This document shows positions 58,099-64,000 of a stretch of DNA of 64,000 nucleotides, in pieces. The stretch comes from an uncultured Oribacterium sp. (GTDB lineage: Bacteria; Bacillota; Clostridia; Lachnospirales; Lachnospiraceae). The notes beneath the pieces are model-generated. The model ran no database searches, was not told where the DNA came from, and saw only the letters and a program-made list of their open reading frames with translations. The stretch is taken from assembly GCA_934270345.1 (NCBI GenBank), contig CAKQPT010000013.1, forward strand, positions 1-64,000, written 5' to 3'. How positions within the stretch are numbered: position 1 is the stretch's first letter; each line of letters starts with the position of its first letter. Both the position numbers and the translations under genes were made by a program.

Positions 58099-58362
58099 TC
58101 AATTCAGCGGAAACGGGGCGACAAAATATTCCGCTAATGTTTCTTTACTCGGGATGGTTTCTCGACATAACATCTCTTCGATTTTGTATTTGTGAATGTA
58201 ATATTCTCTATCTACTGCAACAAAATATCTGAGCTCTGGATGTAACTTCTGGCGAAACATCAACGCGAATATTTCACTATCTTCAAGATTCATCCCAACA
58301 GGAAAAACCGTTATTTTCCCATTCGTCCGGCTAACTTCTCTACATAGATAAATAGAATTCAT
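58099..58362 (-). CDS. Early-region protein, 87 residues
   Basis: MNSIYLCREVSRTNGKITVF from the ATG that overlaps the MazG-like stop; later LMFRQKLHPELRYFVAVDRE. Function unknown. Confidence 0.6.
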   Translation of the reverse strand: MNSIYLCREVSRTNGKITVFPVGMNLEDSEIFALMFRQKLHPELRYFVAVDREYYIHKYKIEEMLCRETIPSKETLAEYFVAPFPLN

Positions 58363-58643
58363 AGTCCACCATTTACACTTTCTGTCCGCGCATTCCACCT
58401 TTGCTCGAAGCGCTGCCGCTTCATCTCCATCTGGTTCCAGTCAACATCAAGGTTTAACTCCTTCGCGCACTGAATGAAGTCCGTGTATTCCTCTCTGATC
58501 TTTGCGTCCACTTCCTTCTCTGTCATTGGCGTCGGATTCTCACCGCGCTTGATTCGCGCCGCCTTTAAAAGCATCTGGATGAGCTCGGACGCTTCCTCTG
58601 CTGCCATCTCCAGCATTGCTGCCTCACCGATTTCTTTAATCAT
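58359..58643 (-). CDS. MazG-like protein
   Basis: Protein of 94 residues: EAAMLEMAAEEASELIQMLL then REEYTDFIQCAKEL, an EExxE helix as in the all-alpha NTP pyrophosphohydrolase superfamily (MazG, phage dUTPase-like). These proteins hydrolyse NTPs and often help phages. The full metal site is not certain. Confidence 0.6.
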   Translation of the reverse strand: MIKEIGEAAMLEMAAEEASELIQMLLKAARIKRGENPTPMTEKEVDAKIREEYTDFIQCAKELNLDVDWNQMEMKRQRFEQRWNARTESVNGGL

Positions 58644-58652
58644 GCTTCCACC

Positions 58653-58718
58653 TCACATCGTAGTAGCTACCCATACCACAAACCCAACAACTGCCATAGC
58701 AATAAACATTTCAGTCAT
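58653..58718 (-). CDS. 21-residue membrane peptide
   Basis: MTEMFIAMAVVGFVVWVATTM, one membrane helix and nothing more. GGAGG lies 6 nt ahead of its ATG and its start overlaps the Zn-ribbon gene. Possible host-takeover or signalling peptide. Confidence 0.6.
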   Translation of the reverse strand: MTEMFIAMAVVGFVVWVATTM

Positions 58719-58863
58719 GTTTCCTCCTTCGGATGATTGCCATCCTGCATTTCGGATTCGTGCATTTGAATCCGGTATCTTTGTTTACGTACCGTGTAGG
58801 CTGGCCGCACACCACGCACGGCGGCCGCATACTTCTGTTGATCCTTCTAATCAAGCTTCCCAT
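58711..58863 (-). CDS. 50-residue Zn-ribbon protein
   Basis: Two CxxC-type pairs: CVVCGQPTRYVN then CTNPKCRMAIIRRRKHD. Overlaps the genes on both sides. Common phage Zn-ribbon, role unknown. Confidence 0.68.
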   Translation of the reverse strand: MGSLIRRINRSMRPPCVVCGQPTRYVNKDTGFKCTNPKCRMAIIRRRKHD

Positions 58864-59302
58864 CTTCAGCACCCTTTCGCGCAACCTTTACGGTAACTGT
58901 ATATTCGGCGAACTCTTCCGTGTTTATATCGACAGAAATTCCATCAAGGCCATTTCCGCTTACGACTCTTGCTAGCTCTCTTATAAAGCCATCCGAAACC
59001 GGCATATGTAATTCGTCGCCCGTAATTGTGGCTGCTTCGATTTTGCATATCGTGAACTGCTGCAGGCATCTGTCGAGGTTATCGATATAAATTTTCTCAT
59101 TCGCCCCTTGAACATATTTCTGACGAATAAATTCACCGAAAGTGAATGGATACCGAATATTGCATTTCATCTCGGATGCCATCTTGCTGACCGCGTGTGC
59201 TTCTTCGGTGTTTGCGACAACGATGAAGCCATTACACCTATCAGCCATTCTTATAAGTGCTCTAGTCTTTCCCTCTCCTTTTCGTTTAACAATGATTTTC
59301 AT
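58847..59302 (-). CDS. P-loop-like small protein
   Basis: Protein of 151 residues. MKIIVKRKGEGKTRALIRMA resembles a Walker A loop (GEGKT), but no clear Walker B follows. It matches the small ATPase-like proteins often near phage replication genes. Function unknown. Confidence 0.6.
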   Translation of the reverse strand: MKIIVKRKGEGKTRALIRMADRCNGFIVVANTEEAHAVSKMASEMKCNIRYPFTFGEFIRQKYVQGANEKIYIDNLDRCLQQFTICKIEAATITGDELHMPVSDGFIRELARVVSGNGLDGISVDINTEEFAEYTVTVKVARKGAEDGKLD

Positions 59303-59319
59303 GTACCCTCCTTAAACAA

Positions 59320-60033
59320 TCATTTATCGTCTCGTCGCGTTTTATCTTCGTTTGGCAAGATATATTTCTTGATGAATCGTCTTGCGTACTGCGGGTGCAT
59401 CATGCTTCGCTCAACTTGCCGTGATGTTGTTTCTGTCGCCTTGCATCCTGCAATGGTTCTCGTTTTCACTACATCGAGTGGCTCCATTACGATATTGAAC
59501 GACGGTTCGAAGCCAATAAAGAAATATTGAGTCGACTTTTTGTAATAGTCGCCATCATTTGTTCGATCTTTATCGATCACAGACGGCTTGATGCACCAGT
59601 ACGTTGTTAAATAGTGTGGTTGTGTAACCGGATTCTCAATCACCATTCTTAGACCTTTTCGTTCTGCAACAACAGTTAACTCGCATAGCTTTTCGTAAAG
59701 GTTATGTAATTCCTTGTGGAGCTGCATGCTGTATTGGAGTTTCTTCAGGTCGTTCCAGTTCTTTTGCTGTGCTGCTTCTCCGCGAAATGAAAGCGGTACT
59801 TTCGCTTCAAATCGTGTGCATGGGGAAAATGCCATAATTACATCTGCCCCCACCATTTGATCGAATATAGATTCCCAGCCTTCGTATGCCTTCTGGATCT
59901 CTGCGAAAATATCAACGATAAAATCTGTCTGTCCGAAATCGTTGCGAATATCGTAGTCGTATGCATCGATCCCGAGCTTTTTGAATTCATTTTTGAATGT
60001 TCCACTTTGCTCGAATAAGCAATATGCCTTCAT
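59320..60033 (-). CDS. Divergent cytosine-type DNA methyltransferase
   Basis: Protein of 237 residues. MKAYCLFEQSGTFKNEFKKL (SAM-site-like), the catalytic-loop-like FSPCTRFEAK (where C5 enzymes have PCQ) and ENPVTQPHYL (ENV motif). No partner nuclease nearby. It probably modifies phage DNA against host restriction, or is an inactive relative. Stand-alone gene in the replication module. Confidence 0.65.
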   Translation of the reverse strand: MKAYCLFEQSGTFKNEFKKLGIDAYDYDIRNDFGQTDFIVDIFAEIQKAYEGWESIFDQMVGADVIMAFSPCTRFEAKVPLSFRGEAAQQKNWNDLKKLQYSMQLHKELHNLYEKLCELTVVAERKGLRMVIENPVTQPHYLTTYWCIKPSVIDKDRTNDGDYYKKSTQYFFIGFEPSFNIVMEPLDVVKTRTIAGCKATETTSRQVERSMMHPQYARRFIKKYILPNEDKTRRDDK

Positions 60034-60054
60034 ATTCGTTAACCCACTTTCTTT

Positions 60055-60246
60055 TTACACTACGCATACCTCTGTGCGTCCGATGCCATCGAACGTACTT
60101 GCTGAATCAAAACGGTTCAGGTTTGGCATGATCTGATTAACCAGTCGATTAAATGCGGCCTTCTCTGCTGCTGCCGGTGTCTCCCCGGATGTAAGCACAT
60201 CCACCTTCACCGTATATGTCGTTACGTATCGTTTGAACTTCGTCAT
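60055..60246 (-). CDS. Early-region protein, 63 residues
   Basis: MTKFKRYVTTYTVKVDVLTS then EKAAFNRLVNQIMPNLNRFD. Not recognised; overlaps the methyltransferase gene by 4 nt. Confidence 0.58.
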   Translation of the reverse strand: MTKFKRYVTTYTVKVDVLTSGETPAAAEKAAFNRLVNQIMPNLNRFDSASTFDGIGRTEVCVV

Positions 60247-61100
60247 CTGTATGCCTCCGACAAATACTCGTTCATATCAATTTGGTTTGTCTCCGGCGGC
60301 TTGCACATTTCATTCACCGCCTGGTTATAAAACTCGTGGTTTATTTCGAAACCATAAAACGATCGTCCGAGTTCCATGCAAGCTCTTGCTGTTGAGCCAC
60401 TGCCAAAGCACGGATCAATCACTACGTCGCCCGGATCTGTGAATATCTCCACCAGCTTCTTTATGACCGATACCGGCTTTTGTGCCGGGTGGATCTTCGG
60501 GATATCCTTTCCGTCTCTCTCCCACGAGAACCAGTTGAATACCATGTGCCCGGTATTCCGAATGTTCTTTCCATCCTCTCCGATCTGCACTCCGTTTCTG
60601 AACTTCGGCAACTTGTCCTTGTAGAACAGAAGCGCGTATTCCGTGGCCCCAACGACTCTCATGTTTGCTTTAAGCACCTGTGGGCTATAGTTCTTCACAA
60701 ACACAAGTGGAATGTAATTTACAAATCCATGCTTCTTTGCCGCCTGAATCAGCGTCGCGGTCTGCTCGAACGAACAGAACACAATCATGCACGGTGCATC
60801 GCTCGACCGCCCTCGTGCTGACTTCCATCCGCTCTTAGGCTCTTTCTTTAAGAGCTGTGAACAGAAATGAAAGTACTCATACAGGTTAAAATTAAAATCA
60901 CTTGCGAATCCTGGCTTACCAGCGAGCTTGCTTTCTCCGTTTTTATTATCCCCCCCTACATACCATGTGGGGTTACTGCCATAGAAGTTCCGGCCGACAT
61001 TGTACGGAACATCCGCAATAATTAATTGCGCTTTTTGAATCGGGTAGCCTTTCCAGTTTTGCATCGAGTCGTTATATAACTCACACTTGATCTTACTCAT
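60243..61100 (-). CDS. Orphan DNA methyltransferase (N4/N6 type)
   Basis: Protein of 285 residues. Motif IV DVPYNVG (usually DPPY) near residue 30 and motif I DPCFGSGSTARACMELGR near 240, the order of beta-class amino-methyltransferases. Between them HPAQKPVSVIKKLVEIF. No restriction enzyme lies beside it. It probably protects phage DNA, or tunes gene expression. Confidence 0.85.
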   Translation of the reverse strand: MSKIKCELYNDSMQNWKGYPIQKAQLIIADVPYNVGRNFYGSNPTWYVGGDNKNGESKLAGKPGFASDFNFNLYEYFHFCSQLLKKEPKSGWKSARGRSSDAPCMIVFCSFEQTATLIQAAKKHGFVNYIPLVFVKNYSPQVLKANMRVVGATEYALLFYKDKLPKFRNGVQIGEDGKNIRNTGHMVFNWFSWERDGKDIPKIHPAQKPVSVIKKLVEIFTDPGDVVIDPCFGSGSTARACMELGRSFYGFEINHEFYNQAVNEMCKPPETNQIDMNEYLSEAYR

Positions 61101-61353
61101 CGTCCACCTCGATCAGTCCGCGAGACTGCAGCACCTCCATGTACCGCATCGTCCTGCACTTCTTCACATGCTTGCCACGCACCGGCTTAACGATCACGAG
61201 ATGCGGCAACTTCTCGATGATCTCGCACATGATGTTCACTTCGTCGGTCTCCCCATTCGAATAAACAACATGGTCGCCAACGTTTACCATCGAGCGGAGC
61301 CGCCGCATCGTGTACGCTGGTCGGCGCACGTTCACCCTGTAATATGTCCCCAT
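61093..61353 (-). CDS. Early-region protein, 86 residues
   Basis: MGTYYRVNVRRPAYTMRRLR then GDHVVYSNGETDEVNIMCEI, a small beta-rich fold. Overlaps the methyltransferase gene. Function unknown. Confidence 0.6.
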   Translation of the reverse strand: MGTYYRVNVRRPAYTMRRLRSMVNVGDHVVYSNGETDEVNIMCEIIEKLPHLVIVKPVRGKHVKKCRTMRYMEVLQSRGLIEVDDE

Positions 61354-61370
61354 TTACTCTCCCCTTTCTT

Positions 61371-61727
61371 TTACACTTCGCGAATTCGAATGCCGTACTG
61401 GTAAAGCATGAGTTTCCGCTTGATGATGTATTCCTTAGTCCGCATGCCTTTTGCATCCTCCACAATGTGCTTATCCTGATCGATATCGAAATACTCGAAG
61501 TCAGAAATATAAACGCACTGTCGTTCGATGCACTTTCCGTCATGATCTCTCAGTGCCGGAATGAGTACGTACTTCTGCTGCCGTTTGAGATCCCTGATCT
61601 TTCCAGCCTTCTCGAGTATCCGCAGTTCCTTGTACCTCTCAGCTTCGTGCTTACTGTCAAACGTGATTCCATCAACCTTCGTCTTCTCGTTTTTATACTT
61701 CCTGTGTTCTTCCAGGCTTCTCCATGC
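61371..61727 (-). CDS. DUF1064 protein
   Basis: About 118 residues (start at 61727 or 61751). KVDGITFDSKHEAERYKELR then KYVLIPALRDHDGKC and ISDFEYFDIDQDKHIVEDAK fit DUF1064, a phage family with a nuclease-like fold (an ExK-type pattern in the core). It lies directly after ssb in the recombination and replication module. Confidence 0.78.
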   Translation of the reverse strand, partial: AWRSLEEHRKYKNEKTKVDGITFDSKHEAERYKELRILEKAGKIRDLKRQQKYVLIPALRDHDGKCIERQCVYISDFEYFDIDQDKHIVEDAKGMRTKEYIIKRKLMLYQYGIRIREV

Positions 61728-61750
61728 CATAGCTTGTAACATCCTCCGCA

Positions 61751-62167
61751 TTAGTTGAATGGCAGTCCTTCATCTTCCACACCATCTGGAATGTGCATAA
61801 AGCCGTCATGATCAGCCGGGGCCTGCTGCGTCGCTTCTCTTTCAGTCTTACTTTCAACAAACTCGAAATGATCCACGACGACATCAGTCGTATATACCTT
61901 GTTCCCATCCCTATTTGTGTAGCTGCCGGTCTGAATGCGGCCCTCGATCGCTATTCGATTTCCCTTCACGAAATACTTTCCGATGTTCTCAGCAGTCTTT
62001 CCGAACGCGATGCATCCGATAAAGTCCGCCTGCTGGTTTCCATCTTCCTTCTTCTGGTTCCGGTTAACCGCAACCGTGATCCTTGTTACACTCATCGGGT
62101 TGCTTCCGGTTGTCATTCTATTGTCCGGGTCTCTAGTGAGTCGCCCAATCAGCATTACCTTGTTCAT
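61751..62167 (-). CDS. ssb: Single-stranded DNA-binding protein
   Basis: Protein of 138 residues. MNKVMLIGRLTRDPDNRMTT (OB-fold start), VNRNQKKEDGNQQADFIGCI, then NRIAIEGRIQTGSYTNRDGN, and the acidic end DGVEDEGLPFN, close to the usual SSB C-terminal tip. Protects single-stranded phage DNA in replication. The start overlaps the loader-like gene by 4 nt. Confidence 0.93.
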   Translation of the reverse strand: MNKVMLIGRLTRDPDNRMTTGSNPMSVTRITVAVNRNQKKEDGNQQADFIGCIAFGKTAENIGKYFVKGNRIAIEGRIQTGSYTNRDGNKVYTTDVVVDHFEFVESKTEREATQQAPADHDGFMHIPDGVEDEGLPFN

Positions 62168-62712
62168 TCATCCCCCTTCTGTGAAAGCAGTTTTTCTTTC
62201 ACCATTCCAAGCAACTTATCTCGTTCCTTCTTTGCCTCGAGCGGGAGCCGGTTATAATCCTGCTCTCTCTTCACTTCTGCCTTGTATGTCTTCAGAAACT
62301 GCGCCTGTGATACTGTATTCACCGTGTTGGTATCGATCATCGCCCACTCTCTAAGTGTGGCCGGTCTTCCGACCGCCTTCTGTACGACTGGCGGGAGCTT
62401 TTCAAATTCCTCTTCCGCGTAGTATCTGGACCGCTGGATTGCTTTTGATACGAGCGCCCAGGCTTCAAGCGGGTTCAGATATTCTGGCTCTGTCATGTCA
62501 TGCACGAGGCTTATAATCTTTCCGACTGCCGGCGCAAATCCGCTTCCATCCGTCGCAACATAAGTCTTTAGGGCAATCATCGCATGCTCTGCGGAGACAT
62601 CCGTCAGCATTGCCGCCCACCCGGTCACTGTTTCTGAAATGTCGGCCGGCTTGTAGTTTGGGTAGTAGACCATCATTGTTCGGATCAAAAGTTTTGTTTC
62701 GTCTCTTGTCAT
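62164..62712 (-). CDS. Helicase loader/inhibitor-like protein
   Basis: Protein of 182 residues from MTRDETKLLIRTMMVYYPNY, which fits the G39P/helicase-loader N-terminal family (MxxxYP then W). The rest is helical and charged. It should deliver the host replicative helicase to the phage origin. Its start overlaps the initiator stop codon. Confidence 0.7.
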   Translation of the reverse strand: MTRDETKLLIRTMMVYYPNYKPADISETVTGWAAMLTDVSAEHAMIALKTYVATDGSGFAPAVGKIISLVHDMTEPEYLNPLEAWALVSKAIQRSRYYAEEEFEKLPPVVQKAVGRPATLREWAMIDTNTVNTVSQAQFLKTYKAEVKREQDYNRLPLEAKKERDKLLGMVKEKLLSQKGDE

Positions 62713-63506
62713 ACGTTGCTCCAATCAATCCGGCCTTTCGGTGCCTGCTGCTCGTCTACTTCCTTGCGCACCCAGGAGTCCTTTTTCTTGATGACCATGT
62801 AATGACTCGTATACTTATTGCGAGCCCCTCTATAGGTCTCCATATACTCATCAAGCTTTTGGATGTATAAAGCTGTCCGGTCTCCGAACTCGTTCAGGAG
62901 CTTGTTATACTCATCGTCCGTAAGCTTTACCCTTCCAAACTCTCCGTATGGATTCTTGCAGGGCGTGTGCTTCGGCTTGCCCGAAGCGTTTTTCTCTTTA
63001 CTCTCTTTTTCTATCTCTTTATCTATATCTATATCTTTCTCTCTCTCTATCTCTGTGTTACACGTTGTTACAAGAGCGTTACCATCCGTTACAAGAGCGT
63101 TACATGCTGTTACATCGGCGTTACATTGTAACGAATTCAGAACATTTGCTCTGTGCTTTCTTACTCTTGCAGCACTCCCGGACTCGCATCCGATCATGTC
63201 TTGGCAAGCTAGGAGCTTGAATTCCTCTTCACTCACCTCTACGAGAATCCCCTGTGCCATCAGAAAGCTAAGAGTCACTTTCACATTCTCTAAATCTTCC
63301 TCCAGGTCGTAGGCGAGCTCTGTAGCAAAGTCGTCCTCAACTTTGTCGTAATACAAAGCACCGTTGCTGTTCATGCTTCGGATGAGCATTTTCAGATAGA
63401 TGATTGTATATGTGTCTCCGCCGGCTATTCGCCGCAGTTTCTTGATCACTTTTTGATTAAAGAAATCAGCCGGAAGCTTCAGCCAGTAGTATTTCTTTTC
63501 AGCCAA
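62709..63506 (-). CDS. Phage replication initiator (replisome organizer)
   Basis: Protein of 265 residues. The N-terminal winged-helix region (AEKKYYWLKLPADFFNQKVI, then LLACQDMIGCESGSAARVRK) fits the replisome organizer family. A low-complexity Asp/Glu/Lys middle (EREKDIDIDKEIEKESKEKN) follows, then a C-terminal domain (KLTDDEYNKLLNEFGDRTAL). Start is TTG at 63506 (GGAGG 9 nt ahead). The coding sequence holds seven iterons, so it probably binds its own gene, as lambda O does. Confidence 0.82.
   Translation of the reverse strand: MAEKKYYWLKLPADFFNQKVIKKLRRIAGGDTYTIIYLKMLIRSMNSNGALYYDKVEDDFATELAYDLEEDLENVKVTLSFLMAQGILVEVSEEEFKLLACQDMIGCESGSAARVRKHRANVLNSLQCNADVTACNALVTDGNALVTTCNTEIEREKDIDIDKEIEKESKEKNASGKPKHTPCKNPYGEFGRVKLTDDEYNKLLNEFGDRTALYIQKLDEYMETYRGARNKYTSHYMVIKKKDSWVRKEVDEQQAPKGRIDWSNV
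62990..63132. repeat. Iteron array and pyrimidine tract, probable phage origin
   Basis: GTTAC(A/C) occurs at 63057, 63067, 63078, 63088, 63099, 63109 and 63120: steps of 10, 11, 10, 11, 10, 11. The last ends in the palindrome GTTACATTGTAAC. On the left is about 65 bp of C/T-rich, AT-rich sequence (62990-63055) that could open. All inside the initiator gene. Confidence 0.75.
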
Positions 63507-64000
63507 TCGTGCGCACCTCCAATCCGTACACGTGGTACTTTTTAAAAAACTCAGACTCGGCCATGTTGTGTAGCTCATTATGATGAATTCTGCATAGACA
63601 AATGAGTTCGCGGCCATCGTTCGAGATATGCCGTCGATCGTTCCCCATACCTATTCTTGAGCCCTCGCAATGGTGAATCTCTCCATCTCTCCCGCAGATT
63701 GCGCATCGCTTATTCATGATGCATGAATATAGATACCTGCTTATGTCGTCAGTCCTTGAAATCGCCGAATCCGTAAGCGCAATACCGTTTTCTAGGCAGA
63801 AATCAATTAGCGTATTGATGTATTCTCTCGCGGTGTCAACTGAGCAATTCGATAAGCTGAAATGCTCGCATCCCGTTCGGATCATCATCATGGCCTTCAT
63901 ATATTCCTTCGTCGCTTCCGGCATATCGCCTTGCCAATCTGCGATATCTTTAATGGTTGCGTAGGCTTTACGTCGCTGCTCTGGTGTGATTCTTCGTTCA
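63499..64000 (-). CDS. HNH-type nuclease, 5' part outside the window
   Basis: The frame is open to the right edge, so the true start lies beyond 64000; ATG at 63924 is only internal. CAICGRDGEIHHCEG then GMGNDRRHISND, LICLCRIHHNELHNM is the treble-clef HNH signature of the phage HNHc family. The upstream residues (ERRITPEQRRKAYATIKDIA) also belong to it. It overlaps the initiator gene by 8 nt. Confidence 0.82.
   Translation of the reverse strand, partial: ERRITPEQRRKAYATIKDIADWQGDMPEATKEYMKAMMMIRTGCEHFSLSNCSVDTAREYINTLIDFCLENGIALTDSAISRTDDISRYLYSCIMNKRCAICGRDGEIHHCEGSRIGMGNDRRHISNDGRELICLCRIHHNELHNMAESEFFKKYHVYGLEVRTIG

Larger units (their letters stand above)
17390..64000. mobile_element. 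Contractile-tailed prophage with DGR, incomplete at the right
   Basis: Continuous phage gene content: lysis, tail, baseplate, head, packaging, cargo, regulation and replication, with host sequence only on the left. No integrase, repressor or right attachment site is seen, so the element continues past 64,000. All structural genes are present and open, and only one gene is clearly broken (53032-53334), so the prophage may be functional. Confidence 0.93.

Noticed and set aside
62990-63132. CRISPR array
   Set aside because: The GTTAC units are 6 bp with 4-5 bp gaps, inside a coding frame. They are iterons, not repeats with spacers. No cas genes are present.

Overview
The window reads as a Gram-positive Clostridia chromosome, most like the Lachnospiraceae, carrying most of a contractile-tailed (myovirus-type) prophage. 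The evidence is a T-box leader, AGGAGG-type ribosome binding sites, lipobox lipoproteins, YesMN-type and OmpR-type two-component systems, a tRNA without encoded CCA, and phage genes of the P2/PBSX clostridial type. The species cannot be named from sequence alone. The host part (1 to about 17,390) is visibly more GC-rich than the phage part.

Host region. At the left edge a consensus promoter and a T-box riboswitch (minus strand) serve a gene outside the window. Next comes a minus-strand set for solute uptake: ABC ATPase, fused permease, lipoprotein binding protein, an AraC-type response regulator, a sensor kinase, and a second binding lipoprotein that probably works with the kinase. A DNPH1-like nucleotide hydrolase, tRNA-Pro(UGG), a small secreted protein, an AEC carrier, a degenerate M28 peptidase-like membrane protein, a small conserved protein and an OmpR/HisKA pair follow. 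The last host gene, a UvrD-type helicase, is cut at its motif II (DEFQD). The prophage starts there, and its other end lies beyond 64,000.

Prophage late region (17.4 to 45.7 kb, minus strand). Read in the direction of transcription it runs: two terminase small-subunit-type genes, large terminase, a joining protein, portal, ClpP-type protease, decoration protein, major capsid, completion genes, sheath, tube, a tail chaperone with a -1 frameshift, tape measure, gpX, gpD, gpV, gpU, gp25, gpJ, gpI, fibres, a diversity-generating retroelement (DGR), XkdX, holin and endolysin. The DGR is the standout. A 651-residue fibre has a 126-bp variable repeat, a template repeat lies next to it, and a dedicated reverse transcriptase follows. 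All 12 core differences between the repeats fall at template adenines. A 22-bp hairpin beside the variable repeat and a 12-nt complementarity between template end and spacer complete the cassette.

Prophage control and cargo region (45.7 to 51.4 kb). Two tandem terminators and a tRNA-like element lie ahead of the packaging genes. A repeat-rich non-coding stretch, a ribbon-helix-helix regulator and three ATAATGCGCA half-sites follow. Then comes a plus-strand array of ten small genes: a J-domain-like protein, unknowns, a paralogue pair, and an HTH protein.

Prophage early region (51.5 to 64 kb, minus strand). A sigma-region-4-like late activator is followed, moving right (upstream), by many small Cys-rich or HTH proteins with tandem paralogues, two orphan DNA methyltransferases, a DUF1064 protein, SSB, a helicase-loader-like protein, and a replication initiator whose gene contains seven GTTAC iterons at 10/11-bp spacing, probably the phage origin. 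An HNH nuclease runs off the right edge.
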